From assembly GCA_002189035.1 (NCBI GenBank), contig NEEC01000017.1, forward strand, positions 806,001 through 870,000: a DNA stretch of 64,000 nucleotides, given 5' to 3'. This DNA comes from Utricularia gibba. Its lineage: Eukaryota; Streptophyta; Magnoliopsida; Lamiales; Lentibulariaceae. A model generated the notes under the pieces. The model was not told the DNA's origin, searched no databases, and was given only the letters and a program-made list of their open reading frames with translations. How positions within the stretch are numbered: the stretch's first letter is position 1; each line of letters begins with the position of its first letter. Positions 46,468 through 60,271 of this stretch are shown piece by piece. The translations under genes were made by a program, and so were the position numbers.

Positions 46468-46899
46468 TAAATGTAGATTTACACAAACCTACATTTGAGG
46501 TAGGTTTTTATATAATGTCAAGTAAAACTTGAAGTGAATTAAAAATCAAGTCATTTATAAGATACTATGTGAAAAAAATAATCATTTATAATGTAAGTTT
46601 TTTAACTTAGTATATAAGAAAAAGTGTATGGATGACCATTTTTCTAAATTTTAATTAGAGAAACTTAGTGTGTATAAGTTTTTCTAATATCATGTGTTTA
46701 TAAGAACATATGAACCAAATATAATATTATTATTAAATTTACATGTTCGTCTTTCTAAACCAATCTACCAAGCATGCCCTAGTCAATCGATTTTAAAGCG
46801 GATTCCCATTTAGTATATCGTTCCTTAGTAGTGAATCAATGGTACAAAAAATGGAAGACACTCGACAAGGCGTGTTTCTTTCTAATTGCTATGGTTTAT

Positions 46900-47106
46900 T
46901 GGGCCTCATGGCCACCTAACTAATTTTCCCATATAATTATAATATATTATTATATTGTTTTACAATTTTCTCCTTTGGGGCTTGGGCCTTGAATGACAAA
47001 TTACTTCACCGTCTTTGAAAAGATTTTCCTCGTTTCCTTGTAGTGCTCATTGATTCGGTTCCTTGCCGTCACAAATCGCCTCGAAAAATCCTGTTGCGAA
47101 ACCCTA
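46900..47106 (+). promoter_or_regulatory. UPL promoter: two site II elements and a telo-box
   Basis: TGGGCC at 46900 and 46984, AAACCCTA at 47099. The site II plus telo-box pairing is typical of plant housekeeping genes. Confidence 0.45.
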
Positions 47107-47358
47107 GTTACTGGCGATTTTTCGGACGCTGCTTGTAAATATCATTAATCCGCAGGTTTGATCGAATTATTCGACTCTTAGCAATCATCGGAATACGCCG
47201 GTTCGATTACTTATTTGACACTGATTGAGTATTTGGAGCATGTGTTCGATAAATTTTGTTGGGTGGTTCTTGTTTCTTTAGGTACAGAATCAGTCTACAG
47301 ATTGATTACCTGCAGTGCCTTGAATCTGGAAATGGTCTCTTCGAGTTGATCGTAGGAG

Positions 47359-50300
47359 ATGAGGTTGAAGCGACGAAGGGCACTTGAAGTGGTTTGTGAA
47401 ATTCATATCGTTCTGTTGTTTCGCGCAATCTTTGTCTGGATTACAGCCCCGTATTTTTTAATCTAGTTTAAACCCTAGTTTCTGCACCCTTTTTATTACT
47501 TCACGGATTTGTATGCTCATCATCTAGAAAATCTTCTTAATTGCTTCAGTTTATGTCAACCGGAAGACGATAAATTTTAAATGGACACACATTTGTCTAC
47601 TAGAAACGCCATGTTTTTCCATCTATTGCTACGGATTCAAAGTGCAGTTGAATTTTGAGTTCTACATAAGATGGAGATGATGAATCTTCATTTTCTTTTT
47701 CAGCCTTCAAAAATCAAGTCTTTCATCAACCATGTTACCACTACACCATTCGAGAAGATAGAAGAGCCATTAAGAGGCTTTTCTTGGGAGTTTGATAAGG
47801 TGCAGTAGTCATTTAAGACCTATGCCGATTTTACTTTTCTCTAATCTTCTTTTTCTTTTTTTGACTCAGGGTGATTTCCATCACTGGGTTGATTTGTTCA
47901 ATCACTTTGATACCTTTTTTGAGAAGTTCATTAAGCCAAGGAAGGATTTACAGCTTGAGGACAATTTCTTGGGATCAGATCCTCCCTTTCCGAGGGATGC
48001 TGTATTGCAGATTCTCCGTGTTATACGAGTCATATTGGAAAATTGCACCAATAAGCATTTCTATAGTTCATATGAGGTAGATTGTTTCTGTGTATCTTTT
48101 TTTGGGAATTTTTGGACACAATTCAAGCCTCAACATGATTTCCGTTGAATACACATGCTTCACATTCATATGTGGTAATCTGATTGTTTTATGTTTTTTT
48201 TTCACTTCAAATAATTTTTTGTTTTTGGTGCAGAATCACTTATCATCCCTGCTTGCATCTACTGATGCAAATATTGTGGAGGCATGTCTTCAGACTTTGG
48301 CTGCTTTTTTGAAAAAATCCATCGGAAAATATATTACAATGGATGCTTCCCTCAATTCGAGATTGTTTGCCCTTGCACAAGGCTGGGGTGGAAAAGAAGA
48401 GGGCCTTGGGTTGATATCATGTGCTTTGCCAACCGGGCCTGATCCTATTGGGATTCAGCTGGGTAGCACCCTTCATTTTGAGTTCTATGCGACCAGTGAA
48501 TCATCAGATGAACCCTTGGCCGTTGAACAGCCAACTAGAGGTTTACAAGTTATTCATATGTGTGATGTGCACACAAGAGAAGAAACTGATCTTGAACTTC
48601 TAAATGAGTTGGTCATTGAACATAAAGTTCCTCAGAATTTGAGATTTTCTCTCCTCACAAGATTGCGATTTGCTAAGGCTTTTGGCACCATTGATGCACG
48701 CCAACAGTATACATGTATACGCCTGTGTGCATTCATCGTTCTTGTCCAGGCTTGTAGTGACGCAGATGTCTTGGTTTCTTTCTTCAATGCTGAGCCAGAG
48801 TTCATAAATGAGTTGGTCACCATACTGAGCTATGAAGATGCTGTTCCTGAAAAGATTCGTATTCTAAGTCTTCTTTCTTTGGTTGCTCTTTGCCAAGATA
48901 GGTCGCGCCAGCCAACCGTATTGACTGCTGTGACATCTGGAGGGCATCGTGGTATTATATCTAGCCTGATGCAGAAAGCTATTGGATCTGTTGTGAATAA
49001 TTCATCAAAGTGGTCAGTAGTTTTTGCTGAGGCTTTGCTATCCCTTGTGACTGTTTTGGTGTCATCATCGTCAGGCTGTTCAGCCATGCGAGAAGCAGGT
49101 TTTATACCAACCCTGCTACCCCTTCTGAAAGATACAGATCCTCAGCACCTACATTTGGTGAGTACAGCTGTACATGTTCTGGAAGCCTTTATGGACTACA
49201 GCAACCCAGCTGCTGCACTTTTTCGTGATCTTGGTGGCCTTGATGACACAATAGCCCGTCTAATGATAGAAGTCTCTCATGTTGAAAGCGGATTAAAGAA
49301 TAATCGTACAGACATTGACAATGATAATACAGAAGATGGTTCATCCTTAGGAGTTACGGAAAGTGCTGCTGAACTTGATAGTCTTCACCCTCTTTATTCT
49401 GAGGCACTAGTTTCTTACCATCATCGTTTATTGATGAAAGCTTTGCTACGTGCCATATCCCTTGGGACATATGCTCCTGGGACAACGGCACGTGTGTATG
49501 GTAGTGAAGAAAGTTTATTGCCTCATTGTTTGTGCAAAATATTCAGAAGAGCAAAAGATTTTGGTGGAGGTGTCTTTTCGCTGGCAGCCACAGTGATGAG
49601 TGATTTAATACACAAGGATCCTACCTGCTTTACCGTACTGGAAGCAGCAGGCCTTCCCACTGCATTCCTTGATGCAATAATGGATGGTGTTCTCTGTTCT
49701 GCAGAGGCAATTTCTTGCATACCTCAGTGCCTAGATGCTTTATGTTTGAATAATAGCGGCCTTCAAGCTGTTAGAGACCGCAATGCTTTGAGATGCTTTG
49801 TGAAGGTTTTTACTTCCAAGCAGTACTTAAGAGCCCTTGCTGCTGACACTTCAGGTTCCTTGTCCAGTGGACTGGATGAACTGATGAGGCATGCTTCTTC
49901 TTTGCGTGGACCTGGTGTTGATATGCTGATTGAAATATTGACTACCATAGCGAAAATTGGATCCGGACTTGAATCTGCTTCATCACTGGAGTCACCTAGC
50001 TGTTCTCATCCTGTTCCTATGGAGACTGAAACTGAGGATAGAGATGTGGTCTTAATAAATGATAGAGACTCATCCAGGATTGCGATTGGTGGAGAGCAAT
50101 CAACTGATCAACTCATGGATGCATCATTGACAAATTCAGAATCGTTTTTGCCTGTTTGTATTAGCAACACAGCTCGTCTTCTTGAGACGATTCTCCAAAA
50201 CTCTGATACATGTCGAATTTTTGTTGAGAAGAAAGGGATCGAGTCTGTCTTGCAGTTATTCACGTTGCCTATCATGCCCCATTCAGTTTCTCTTGGACAA

Positions 50301-53300
50301 AGTGTAGCTTTTGCATTTAAGAATTTTTCCCCTCAACATTCTGCTTCTCTTGCTCGTGCATTATGCTTCTTCCTGAGGGATCATTTGAAGTCAACAGAGG
50401 AACTGTTGACGTCAGTGGGTGGATTCCCACTTAAACAGGCTGATTCCGCTGTTAGAGTAAAGATTTTGAGATGTCTCTCTACTTTGGAAGGTGTTTTATC
50501 TCTTTCTAATTCATTGCTGAAAGGAACTACCACGATCGTGTCTGAACTTGGCTCTTCAGATGCAGATGTGTTGAAAGATTTGGGGAAGGTTTACAGGGAG
50601 ATACTGTGGCAAGTTTCTATGTGTTGTGAGTTGAAAGTGGATGAAAGGCAGAATGGCGATGTTGAGAATGACGGTAGTGATGCAGGCCCATCTACTGGGG
50701 CTGGAAGAGAGAGTGATGATGATGCCACAGCACCCTCTATTAGGTACATGAATCCAATATCTACAAGAAATGGTGCACACCCACCATGGGGTATTGAACG
50801 TGATTTTGTATCTGTTATACGTTCTAGTGAAGGCTTTAGACGCAATGGTAGACATAGCTTGGCTCGCCTGCGAAGTGGTAGAGCTGGTAGGCAGTTGGAA
50901 GCTTTTCATGTGGACTCAGAGGCTGGAGTAAATAATTCGGAATTCCTCTCATGGAACAAAGAAGATAACTCCTGAAACGCTGGTCTTGGAAATTGTTAAC
51001 AAGCTGGCTTCCACCATCCGCACTTTCATGACAGCATTAGTGAAAGGCTTTACATCACCCAACCGACGAAGGACTGAAACTGGGTCTTTAAGTTCTGCAT
51101 CAAAAAGTATTGGAGCTGCCTTAGCAAAAGTTTTTCTTGAAGCTCTTGGCTTCCCTGGATATACTGGATTTTCTGCAGTAGATGTTCTTACTGTGAAATG
51201 TCGCTATCTTGGTAAAGTGGTTGATGACATGGTGGGTCTCACATTTGATAGTAGGCGGCGCACTTGTTACACTGCAATGATCAACCATTTCTATGTCAAT
51301 GGGACTTTCAAGGAGCTTCTCACAACGTTTGAAGCAACAAGTCAGTTGCTGTGGACTGTCCCTTGTGCGATGTCCACACCTGATCATGATAAAAGTGGTG
51401 TTCTGAAACAATCCCATGGTTCCTGGCTTCTTGACACATTGCAGATTCATTGTCGAGAGTTGGAATATTTTGTGAACTCGAGTTTAATTCTATCATCAGC
51501 CTCATCTTCTCAAACCCAGCTTCTTGTTCAGCCGGTTGCAGTTGGTCTGTCAATTGGGTTGTTTCCTGTTCCTAGAGAACCCGAAGCATTTGTTCATATG
51601 CTGCAATCTCAAGTTCTGGATGTTGTACTTCCTGTATGGAACCATCCAATGTTTCCAAATTGCAGTCCTAGCTTTATTTCATCAATCATTTCACTGATAA
51701 CTCATGTATACAATGGTGTATTTGATCTGAAACAAAGTCGCAATGGAGTATCTGGATCTGCAAATCAGAGATATGTGCCTCCATCCCCTGATGAATCTAC
51801 TGTTGCAACTATTGTTGAAATGGGTTTCTCTAGGGCGAGGGCTGAAGAGGCTCTAAGAAGAGTTGAAACAAACAGTGTTGAAATGGCAATGGAATGGCTG
51901 TTTAGTCACAATGAAGATCCTGTTCAGGAGGATGATGAATTGGCTCGTGCATTGGCTTTGTCACTCGGAAGTTCATCTGAAAATCTGAAGGTTGACGGTC
52001 CTGATAAGTCTGCTGATATTCAAACAGAAGATGGCTCCCCCAAAGCGCCTCCTGCTGAGAGTATACTTAATGTTGCTATGAAGTTATTTCAGAGCAGTGA
52101 CTCAATTGTTTTTCCGTTGACAGATTTATTCAGGACGTTGTGCAGTCGAAATAATGGGGAGGATCGTACAAAGGTAATTTCTTATCTTGTCAGGCAATTA
52201 CAGCTTTGCCCACTTGACTTCTCCCAGGATAACCCCGCATTGGGAATGATATCACATACTCTAGCGTTGCTTCTCTCAGAGGACGCAAGTACTAGAGAGG
52301 TTGCTGCAGAAAATGGGGCTGTCTTGATTATTGATATTTTGGAGAATTTTACATCTCATTTTGAGCCCACAGATCATGTTGTTGTCCCGAAATATGTTAG
52401 CGCATTACTCCTTATTTTAGATAATTTGGTGCTTTCCAGACCCAAGATACCTGGTGATACTGATGAGGGTAATTTGCCTGGTTCGGAAAACAAAGTTGCA
52501 TCTGAGGATGCTGAGCAAAAATCGATTTTTGAGAAGGCAGACAAGGGTAATACTGTTCTCAGTGATCCTTCTGTTTTTGTAGCAATATTGGGAAAGCCAA
52601 CGGGTTGTTTGACTATGGAGCAGAGTCATAAGGTACTTGCAATTGCATGTGAGCTGATGAAAAGGCGTGTACCCTCTATGACTATGCAGGCTGTCCTTCA
52701 GTTATGTGCTCGTTTGACAAAATCACATGCGTTGGCTGTGCAGTTTCTTGAAAGTGGAGGGTTGGCTGCGCTTTTTAGCCTTCCCAGAAGTTGTTTTTTT
52801 CCTGGTTATGATACCTTCGCTTCTTCTATTGTAAGACATCTTATCGAAGATCCTCAGACACTGCAGACAGCTATGGAATTGGAGATTCGACAATCTCTTA
52901 GTGCCAACAGGCATGGTGGTCGCATATCAGTAAGGACATTTCTGACATCAATGGCTCCTGTTATATCCAGAGATCCAGAAGTTTTCATGAAATCTGTTGC
53001 AGCAGTTTGCCAGGTAGAGTCATCTGGAGGAAGAGCTTTCATCACGTTGTCCAAAGACAAAGAGAAAGACAAAGAGAAGGCAAAATCAACTGGTGAGACT
53101 GGAGTGTCAGTTAATGAAGTACGTATTAGTGAAAATAAGGTTCATGATGGGTCTGTGAAGTCTGCCAAGGGCCATAAAAAGATATCTGCATACCTTACGC
53201 AAGTGATCGATTACCTTTTGGAGATCATATTAGCCTATTCCTCAAATAAAGAGAATGAAATTGACAATTCAAATGCAATGGAAGTTGATGAGCCGAGTAG

Positions 53301-56300
53301 TAAAATAAAAGGTAAATCGAAGGTTGGTGAAACAACAAAAACAGGATCCGAGAGTTCGTCACATAAATCAGAAGCTCTAGCCAGAGTGTCATTTGTTCTG
53401 AAGTTGTTGAGCGATATCATACTCATGTATGTTCAAGTTGTTGGAGTTATTTTGAGACGGGATCTGGAACTGTATCAGCAGCGTGGTTCTAGCCATTTTG
53501 AATGTTTCGGACAGGGAGGCTTAGTTCACCATGTTTTACATCACCTTCTGCCCCTTTCAGCTGACAAATCTACTGGATCTGATGAGTGGAAAGATAAACT
53601 CTCTGAAAAGGCTTCATGGTTTTTGGTTGTGCTTGCTGGTCGATCTAGTGAAGGAAGAAGAAGGGTGGTGAATGAACTAGTCAAAGCTCTGTCCTTATTT
53701 ACAAAAATCGAGGGTAATTCATCTGTTAGTGTCTTATTACCTGATAAAAAAGTGCACGCTTTTGTTGATCTGGTATACTCTATTTTATCAAAGAATTCTG
53801 CTTCCGGAAACTTGCCAGGATCTGGATGCTCTCCTGATATTGCTAAAAGCATGATAGATGGTGGCATATTTCAGTGCCTCTCTAACATTATTCGGGTGAT
53901 CGATTTGGATCACCCTGATGCCCCTAAAGTTGTGAACGTTATAGTGAAATCTATGGAGTGCCTGTCAAGGGCCGCCAATACCAGTGAAGATATTGTCAGA
54001 GCAGATATTTTGAATAAGAAAAAAGTAAATGGCTCAGCTGGAAGGCCTGATGCAGAGCTTGCTGTAACAACAGCTTCTGGAAATTTAATGTCTTCTGAAA
54101 TCAGAAGCTCTGAACACAGAGAACCCAGTGCCACTGCCTCAGATTCCTTGCCTCAAGGTGATCAGCATGCAAATACAAACCAGTCGGTGGAACAAGAGAT
54201 GAGGATTGATGATGACCCATCTCCTGATAATCTTGGGGTGGACTATATGCGTGATGTGATGGAAGAGAGCGGTGATTTTTCTAACACTGAGCAAATTGAG
54301 ATGACCTTTCATGTAGAAAACAGAGTAGATGATGATATGAATGAAGAAGATGATGACATGGGTGATGATGGTGAGGATGATGAAGATGGAGAAGATGAGG
54401 ATGAAGATATTGCTGAAGATGGCACGGGTCTAATGTCCTTGGCTGATACGGATGTGGAGGACCATGATGATGCTGGCATGGGAGATGAATACAACGATGA
54501 TATTTTTGATGAGGATGATGATGATTTTCGTGAAAACCGAGTCATTGAAGTGAGATGGAGGGAAGCCCTTGATGGGCTTGATCATTTGCAGGTTCTAGGC
54601 CAACCGGGGACTGGGGGAGGACTCATTGATGTCTCAGCAGAAGCCTTTGAAGGGGTGAATGTTGATGATTTCTTTGGAATTCGCAGATCTTTTGGTTTTG
54701 AGCGCCGTAGGCAGGCTAGTAGAACATCCCATGAAAGGCCTGTATCTGAAAGTAGTCTTCAGCATCCTCTTCTTTTGCGGCCATCAAACTCTGGTGATTC
54801 GGTTTCTATTTGGTCGTCTGCTGGGAATCCTTCTCGGGACCCAGAGAGCATTTCTGCTGGTAACCTTGACGTTGCTCATTTTTATATGTTTGATGCTGCT
54901 ATTCTTCCTTATGACAGTGCAGCAACTAATCCATTTGGTGATCGATTGCGTATATCTGCACCTCACCAAATAGCTGATTTTTCTGTTGGTTTAGAGTCCT
55001 TGCGTGGATCAGGTCGGAGAGGGCCAGGTGATGGTAGATGGACTGATGATGGCCAACCCCAAGGTGGTGGCCAAGCAGCTGCAATTGCTCAGGCAGTTGA
55101 AGTGCAATTCATTTCACAATTAAGTGATGTGCCATCCAATAATGCTGCTGAGAGAGTTCCCCAGAGCCAAGAGGGGCATCCCACCACGGGGTTTGAAAGC
55201 CAACCTACTGTGGAAATTGATAACGACTCCAGTGCACAGGATGATAATCATGTCAGTAATGCGTATGACACGAATAATGAGAGAGAACAACTGCCAAGGC
55301 CCGTTGAAGTAGGCTCTTTTGTTGATTCTGGAAGATCTATTGAGTCTCTACATGCAGGGGAAGATGTGCGAAGTGACACTGGCAATGATAGTATGGAAAC
55401 TGGGGATGGGAACACAATTTATAGGGAACCGACCTTGTCTGGTTCTATTTCTCAGGATGATATGCCCACAGAAAGGCCTTCACAGGGTCTTCTAGGTTCT
55501 GGGGTGCAGCCATCCCAGCAGGAGGACCCCGGGAGATTCTCAGGTTTAAATACTTGTGTATTTTTCAAGCTTTTGCTGATTTCTGGATCTGAATCGTCAA
55601 TTAATGCTCACCTTGATGCTTCTGTTTCAGGAACTAGAGATGTTGAGATGAACCTCACGGAATCGGAAGGAGATCAGACTGGTCCGGGGTTACCTGTGCC
55701 AGAGCCATCATTGCAAAATAGGGTCCTTGTTCAAGAAGGTGGTCGGGCAAATGATAGCGCTTTTACTACTGAGTCATCTGATGAAAACGGTATAGACCCA
55801 ACATTTTTGGAGGCGCTTCCAGAGGACCTGCGAGCTGAAGTTCTTGCTTCACAGCAAGCCCCATCAGCTCAGGGTCTCTCTTCACAACAAGCTAGGTCTG
55901 CTCCTTATGCCCCACCTATTGCTGAAGACATTGATCCAGAGTTTTTGGCTGCTCTTCCTCCTGATATTCAAGCAGAAGTTCTTGCTCAACAAAGAGCACA
56001 ACGGATTGCGCAGGAATCTGAAGGACAGCCAGTTGACATGGATAATGCTTCAATAATTGCCACTTTTCCTGCTGATCTGCGTGAAGAGGTAGGATCATAT
56101 GCAGTAGACACCTTTAATGGATTTTTGTTGCTCACTGATCTTATGTCTTTTAGGTGCTTTTAACTTCTTCTGAGGCTCTGTTATCTGCATTGCCATCTCC
56201 TTTACTTGCTGAAGCTCAAATGCTGAGAGACAGAGCAATGAGTCATTATCATGCCCGCAGCTTTTTTGGAAGTCGTCAGAGACTTAATGGCCGGGGAAGT

Positions 56301-56984
56301 AGGCTAGGTTTTGACCGACAGACTGCAATGGATAGAGGTGTTGGAGTTACCATTGGTCGAAGGGCGTCTGTTGCTGAGAGCTTGAAGCTCAAAGAGCTTG
56401 AGGGGGAACCCCTTTTGGATGCTAATGGCTTGAAAGCATTAATTCGGCTCTTAAGACTTGCACAGGTACTCAATCTGTATGCTTTATTAGCAGGAAATAC
56501 TGATGTTACAGCACCCTCTAGTTAATAAGAATTCATAATCTGTCTTTTTAGTAAGTAGATCCACTTACTGATTATTTCACAGTTCTATTGTGGTTTATAC
56601 TACTTGAGCCTTTTTCTTCATTTCTTTTCTTTCTTTCTTTCTTTTTTTGTTTTTTTGTTTTGTTTTGGCTATCTGTATGGTGTCTACTCATTCAAAATTC
56701 TCCCGAACCGACCCACCTGTTTTGTAGCCACTTGGGAAAGGTCTACTGCAGCGGCTTTTCTTGAACTTGTGCTCACACTATGATACGAGAGCAACGCTTC
56801 TTAGGCTTCTTCTTGATATGATGAAGCCTGAGACAATGGGAACCACTGGCTCTTTGACTAAAATGAATACTCAGAGGCTTTATGGATGTCAGTCTACTGT
56901 TGTTTATGGAAGGTCTCAGCTGTGTGATGGTATGCGAATTTCCTCTTCCTGAAATGCGTTATTTTTGTTATAAAATCTTTGCTG

Positions 56985-57027
<43 letters not shown>

Positions 57028-60000
57028 CTATAGAAGTGAAATTTTATGAGATGTGTTAACTTCATACAGGTGTTCCACCCTTGGTCCTTCGACGGTCCCT
57101 TGAGATACTCACCTACCTGGCAACGAATCATCATGGTGTTGCAAGTCTCCTGTTCCATTTTGAGGGCCCAGAAACCCCTGAAAGTTCATGTCGTGATGAT
57201 AGCATAGGCAATAACGGGAAGGGCAAGGATCAAATTATGGGTGCACAGCATGAACTTGGCCCTTCAGAAGTTTCACAGAATAGGGATGTTCCTTTTATAT
57301 TACTCCTCAAACTTTTAAGTCAACCCCTTTTTTTAAGGAGTACTGTGCATCTCGAACTGGTATGCATTGATATACCGAAAAGTCATTACCCATCTTTGAA
57401 AATATATGAGCTCATATTTTCGTTTATTTGAAAATGAAGGTGATGGGATTGCTCCAAGTTGTTGTGTATGCAGCAGCATCAAAGGTGGAAAATCAGTCTA
57501 GGGCAGAAGAACCATCTTCTCACCAAGAAACCACATTGGAAAGTGCGGTTGAAGACCATACTAGTAACAATGAATCCCTAACTGAATCGCAGCAACATGT
57601 ACAAGATGAAAATGTAGTGGATGCCAAATCGGATGTTCAAAAAGCTGCAAGTGCAACTTCTGTTTTCTTACGTGTGACGCATTCTGATTTACATAATCTT
57701 TGTGGACTTCTTGGGCATGAAGGGTAATATGTTATCCACAAATGGTCTCCAGCATTACCATTTAGTAGTTTTCCATCATTTTGTTCTGTATTTTACTCTA
57801 CTTATGCCATAAAATGTAGTTTTCACAAACAATGTTTTCTATTTTTTCAGGCTTTCTGACAAAGTCTACACATTGACTGGGGATGTCCTTAGGAAGTTGG
57901 CCTCAGTTGCTGCTGCACATCGGAAGTTTTTCATTTTGGAACTTTCACAGTTAGCCCAGGTTTTGAGTAGCTCAGCTGTTGATGAACTTATTACACTCAG
58001 GGATACAAACATGCTGGGTTTGAGTGCTGGTTCAATGGCAGGGGCTGCTATGCTTCGTGTTCTTCAGATTCTCAGCTCTATTACTTCAGTCAAAAGTGAC
58101 ACTGCCAGAATAAATGATGAAGAACAAGAAGAACAAACTACCATGTCGAGATTACATGTTTCATTGGAGCCATTGTGGAAGGAACTAAGTGAATGCATCA
58201 GTACTATGGAATCACAATTGAGTCCAAGTCCCCTTTCTGCAGCTGTTTCTAACATTCAGGATTTGGTTCATGGCTCCTCTTCGGCATCCCCTGCTCTTCC
58301 ACCTGGAACCCAGAGACTCCTACCGTTCATTGAAGGATTCTTTGTGCTGTGTGAAAAATTGCAGTCAAGTAACTCAGTGGTGCAACAAGATCACTCAGAC
58401 ATCATTGGAAGAGAAGTGAAAGATTCTGTTGGGACTTCAACTATGTCAACTAGCAAGGGCATAGACTCTCATAAAAGATTTGATGGGTCTGTCACATTCT
58501 TAAGGTTTGCTGAAAGGCACCGACGTCTGCTTAATGTCTTTGTGAGGCAAAATCCAGGATTATTGGAAAAATCACTCTCTATGATGCTGAAAGCTCCTCG
58601 GCTTATAGACTTTGATAATAAAAGAGCTTATTTCCGATCTCGGATACGTCAGCAGCATGACCAGCACCTTTCTGGCCCACTTAGAATTAGTGTAAGACGG
58701 GCATATATTTTGGAAGATTCATATAACCAACTTCGCATGCGACCAAGTCAAGACCTGAAGGGCCGATTGAATGTTCATTTTCAAGGTGAAGAGGGTATTG
58801 ATGCTGGTGGTTTGACTAGGGAATGGTATCAAGTACTTTCAAGAGTAATATTTGACAAAGGAGCCTTGCTCTTCACCACTGTTGGAAGCAATGCGACGTT
58901 TCAACCAAATCCAAATTCTGTATATCAGACTGAGCATCTCTCTTATTTTAGATTCGTTGGCCGTGTGGTAATTACAATTTGATCCCTGTTGGCTTCAAGA
59001 TATGTATCCCTTGTGTTTTTTTTTTTCTTTTTTGGCTTCATCATATTGTTGTATTACTCCTTGTAGGTTGCAAAGGCCCTTTTTGATGGACAGCTGCTTG
59101 ATGTCTATTTTACTCGTTCCTTCTACAAGCACATACTTGGTGTGAAGGTGACCTATCATGATATAGAGGCAGTTGATCCCGATTACTACAAGAATCTGAA
59201 ATGGATGTTGGAGGTATATTTTTTTTTAATAAAAATTACATCCGTGATCTTTAAATTCATACAGTAATTTGGGAGTGGTGCTCTCCTCTGCAGAATGATG
59301 TCAGCGATATACCTGATCTGACATTCAGCATGGATGCTGATGAGGAAAAACACATTCTTTACGAGAAAACTGAGGTACTAGGATGCTTCTTTTCTGGACA
59401 TTTGCGAACTTACCCGCATGTGTGCGTTTCCTAACATGGTTCTTTATTCCCCTCTCGTGAAGGTCACGGATTATGAACTCAAACCGGGAGGAAGAAACAT
59501 CAGAGTGACAGAAGAAACGAAACATGAATACGTTGACCTTGTTGCTGATCATATCCTAACAAATGCAATCCGCCCACAAATAACTTCATTCCTTGAAGGG
59601 TTCAATGAATTAGTACCACGGGAGCTGATCTCCATTTTTAATGACAAGGAGCTCGAGTTGTTGATCAGTGGTCTTCCTGAAATTGATCGTAAGTCTGAAC
59701 GCCCTCTGACAGTTTTATAGCCTTTACCAAGGAACTTTTCATTTAACTTGGTGAATTTTCAGTGACGGATTTGAAGGCCAACACCGAGTATACAGGCTAT
59801 ACTTCTGCATCAAATGTCGTTCAGTGGTTCTGGGAGGTCGTTGATGGGTTCAGCAAAGAGGATATGGCCAGACTGCTACAATTTGTAACAGGAACCTCCA
59901 AGGTGCTTCATCTAGAACTTCATCATCCTGTTTCCGTTACAGTCATGTGCATTAGATAGATACCCAGAAACACCTTATCTTCTGGTTCAGGTTCCTCTGG

Positions 60001-60271
60001 AGGGTTTCAAGGCGCTTCAAGGCATATCAGGTCCACAAAAATTCCAGATTCACCGAGCGTATGGTGCTCCTGAGCGACTTCCTTCTGCTCATACATGGTA
60101 AGTTCAATTGCAGAGGTGGTTACGCTCAAATGTTTACTGCTTCGCTATTCTCATACAACCCCCTGCAGCTTCAACCAACTCGACCTCCCCGAATACTCCT
60201 CCAAGGAGCGTCTCCAGGAACGGCTCCTGCTTGCTATCCACGAAGCTAGCGAAGGATTCGGGTTCGGGTAG
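47359..60271 (+). CDS. UPL1: HECT E3 ubiquitin ligase UPL1/UPL2, one frameshift
   Basis: Giant ubiquitin ligase of the HUWE1 family. Exons: 47359-47391, 47704-47799, 47870-48076, 48234-55543, 55631-56088, 56154-56465, 56728-56929, 57070-57359, 57440-57723, 57851-58967, 59067-59213, 59294-59374, 59463-59688, 59763-59902, 59991-60097, 60169-60271. In order: N-terminal armadillo-like DUF908/DUF913 regions; UBA ([20 protein letters not shown], near 51810); UIM ([14 protein letters not shown], near 51937); a long acidic tract (about 54330-54540); UBM-type repeats ending [20 protein letters not shown] and [11 protein letters not shown]-terminal HECT domain with active Cys in SAHTCFNQLDLP, its codon split by the last intron; end EGFGFG. 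The frame breaks near 50943: dropping one T of GAATTCC links VNNSE to [14 protein letters not shown] and gives exactly 3704 codons (UPL1 is about 3680). UPL1 versus UPL2 is not resolved. Confidence 0.93.
55544..55630 (+). other. Stop-free 87-nt intron inside the UPL coding region
   Basis: GT at 55544 and AG at 55630 flank a segment that is a multiple of three and open in frame. Retention would insert 29 residues ([20 protein letters not shown] and onward). The pyrimidine-rich end and hydrophobic, non-conserved content argue that it is normally removed. Confidence 0.65.
56988..57025. repeat. (AT)n microsatellite in a UPL intron
   Basis: About 19 perfect AT units between exons ending 56929 and starting 57070. 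Likely length-polymorphic. Confidence 0.95.

Larger units (their letters stand above)
44954..47358. other. AT-rich spacer with a MITE, and UPL promoter/leader
   Basis: 44954-46900 is AT-rich with no gene and contains a Tourist-like MITE at 46180-46467. From 46900 the GC content rises: TGGGCC at 46900-46905 and 46984-46989, then a telo-box AAACCCTA at 47099-47106 in the presumed UPL leader, with leader introns likely before 47359. Confidence 0.5.

Noticed and set aside
50973-50975. TGA taken as the end of one gene and the start of another
   Set aside because: The sequences on both sides are one UPL protein; frame arithmetic over all exons is exact after a single-base correction.
54309-54545. 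Ser-rich minus-strand ORF in UPL
   Set aside because: Antisense shadow of the Asp/Glu-rich acidic domain.
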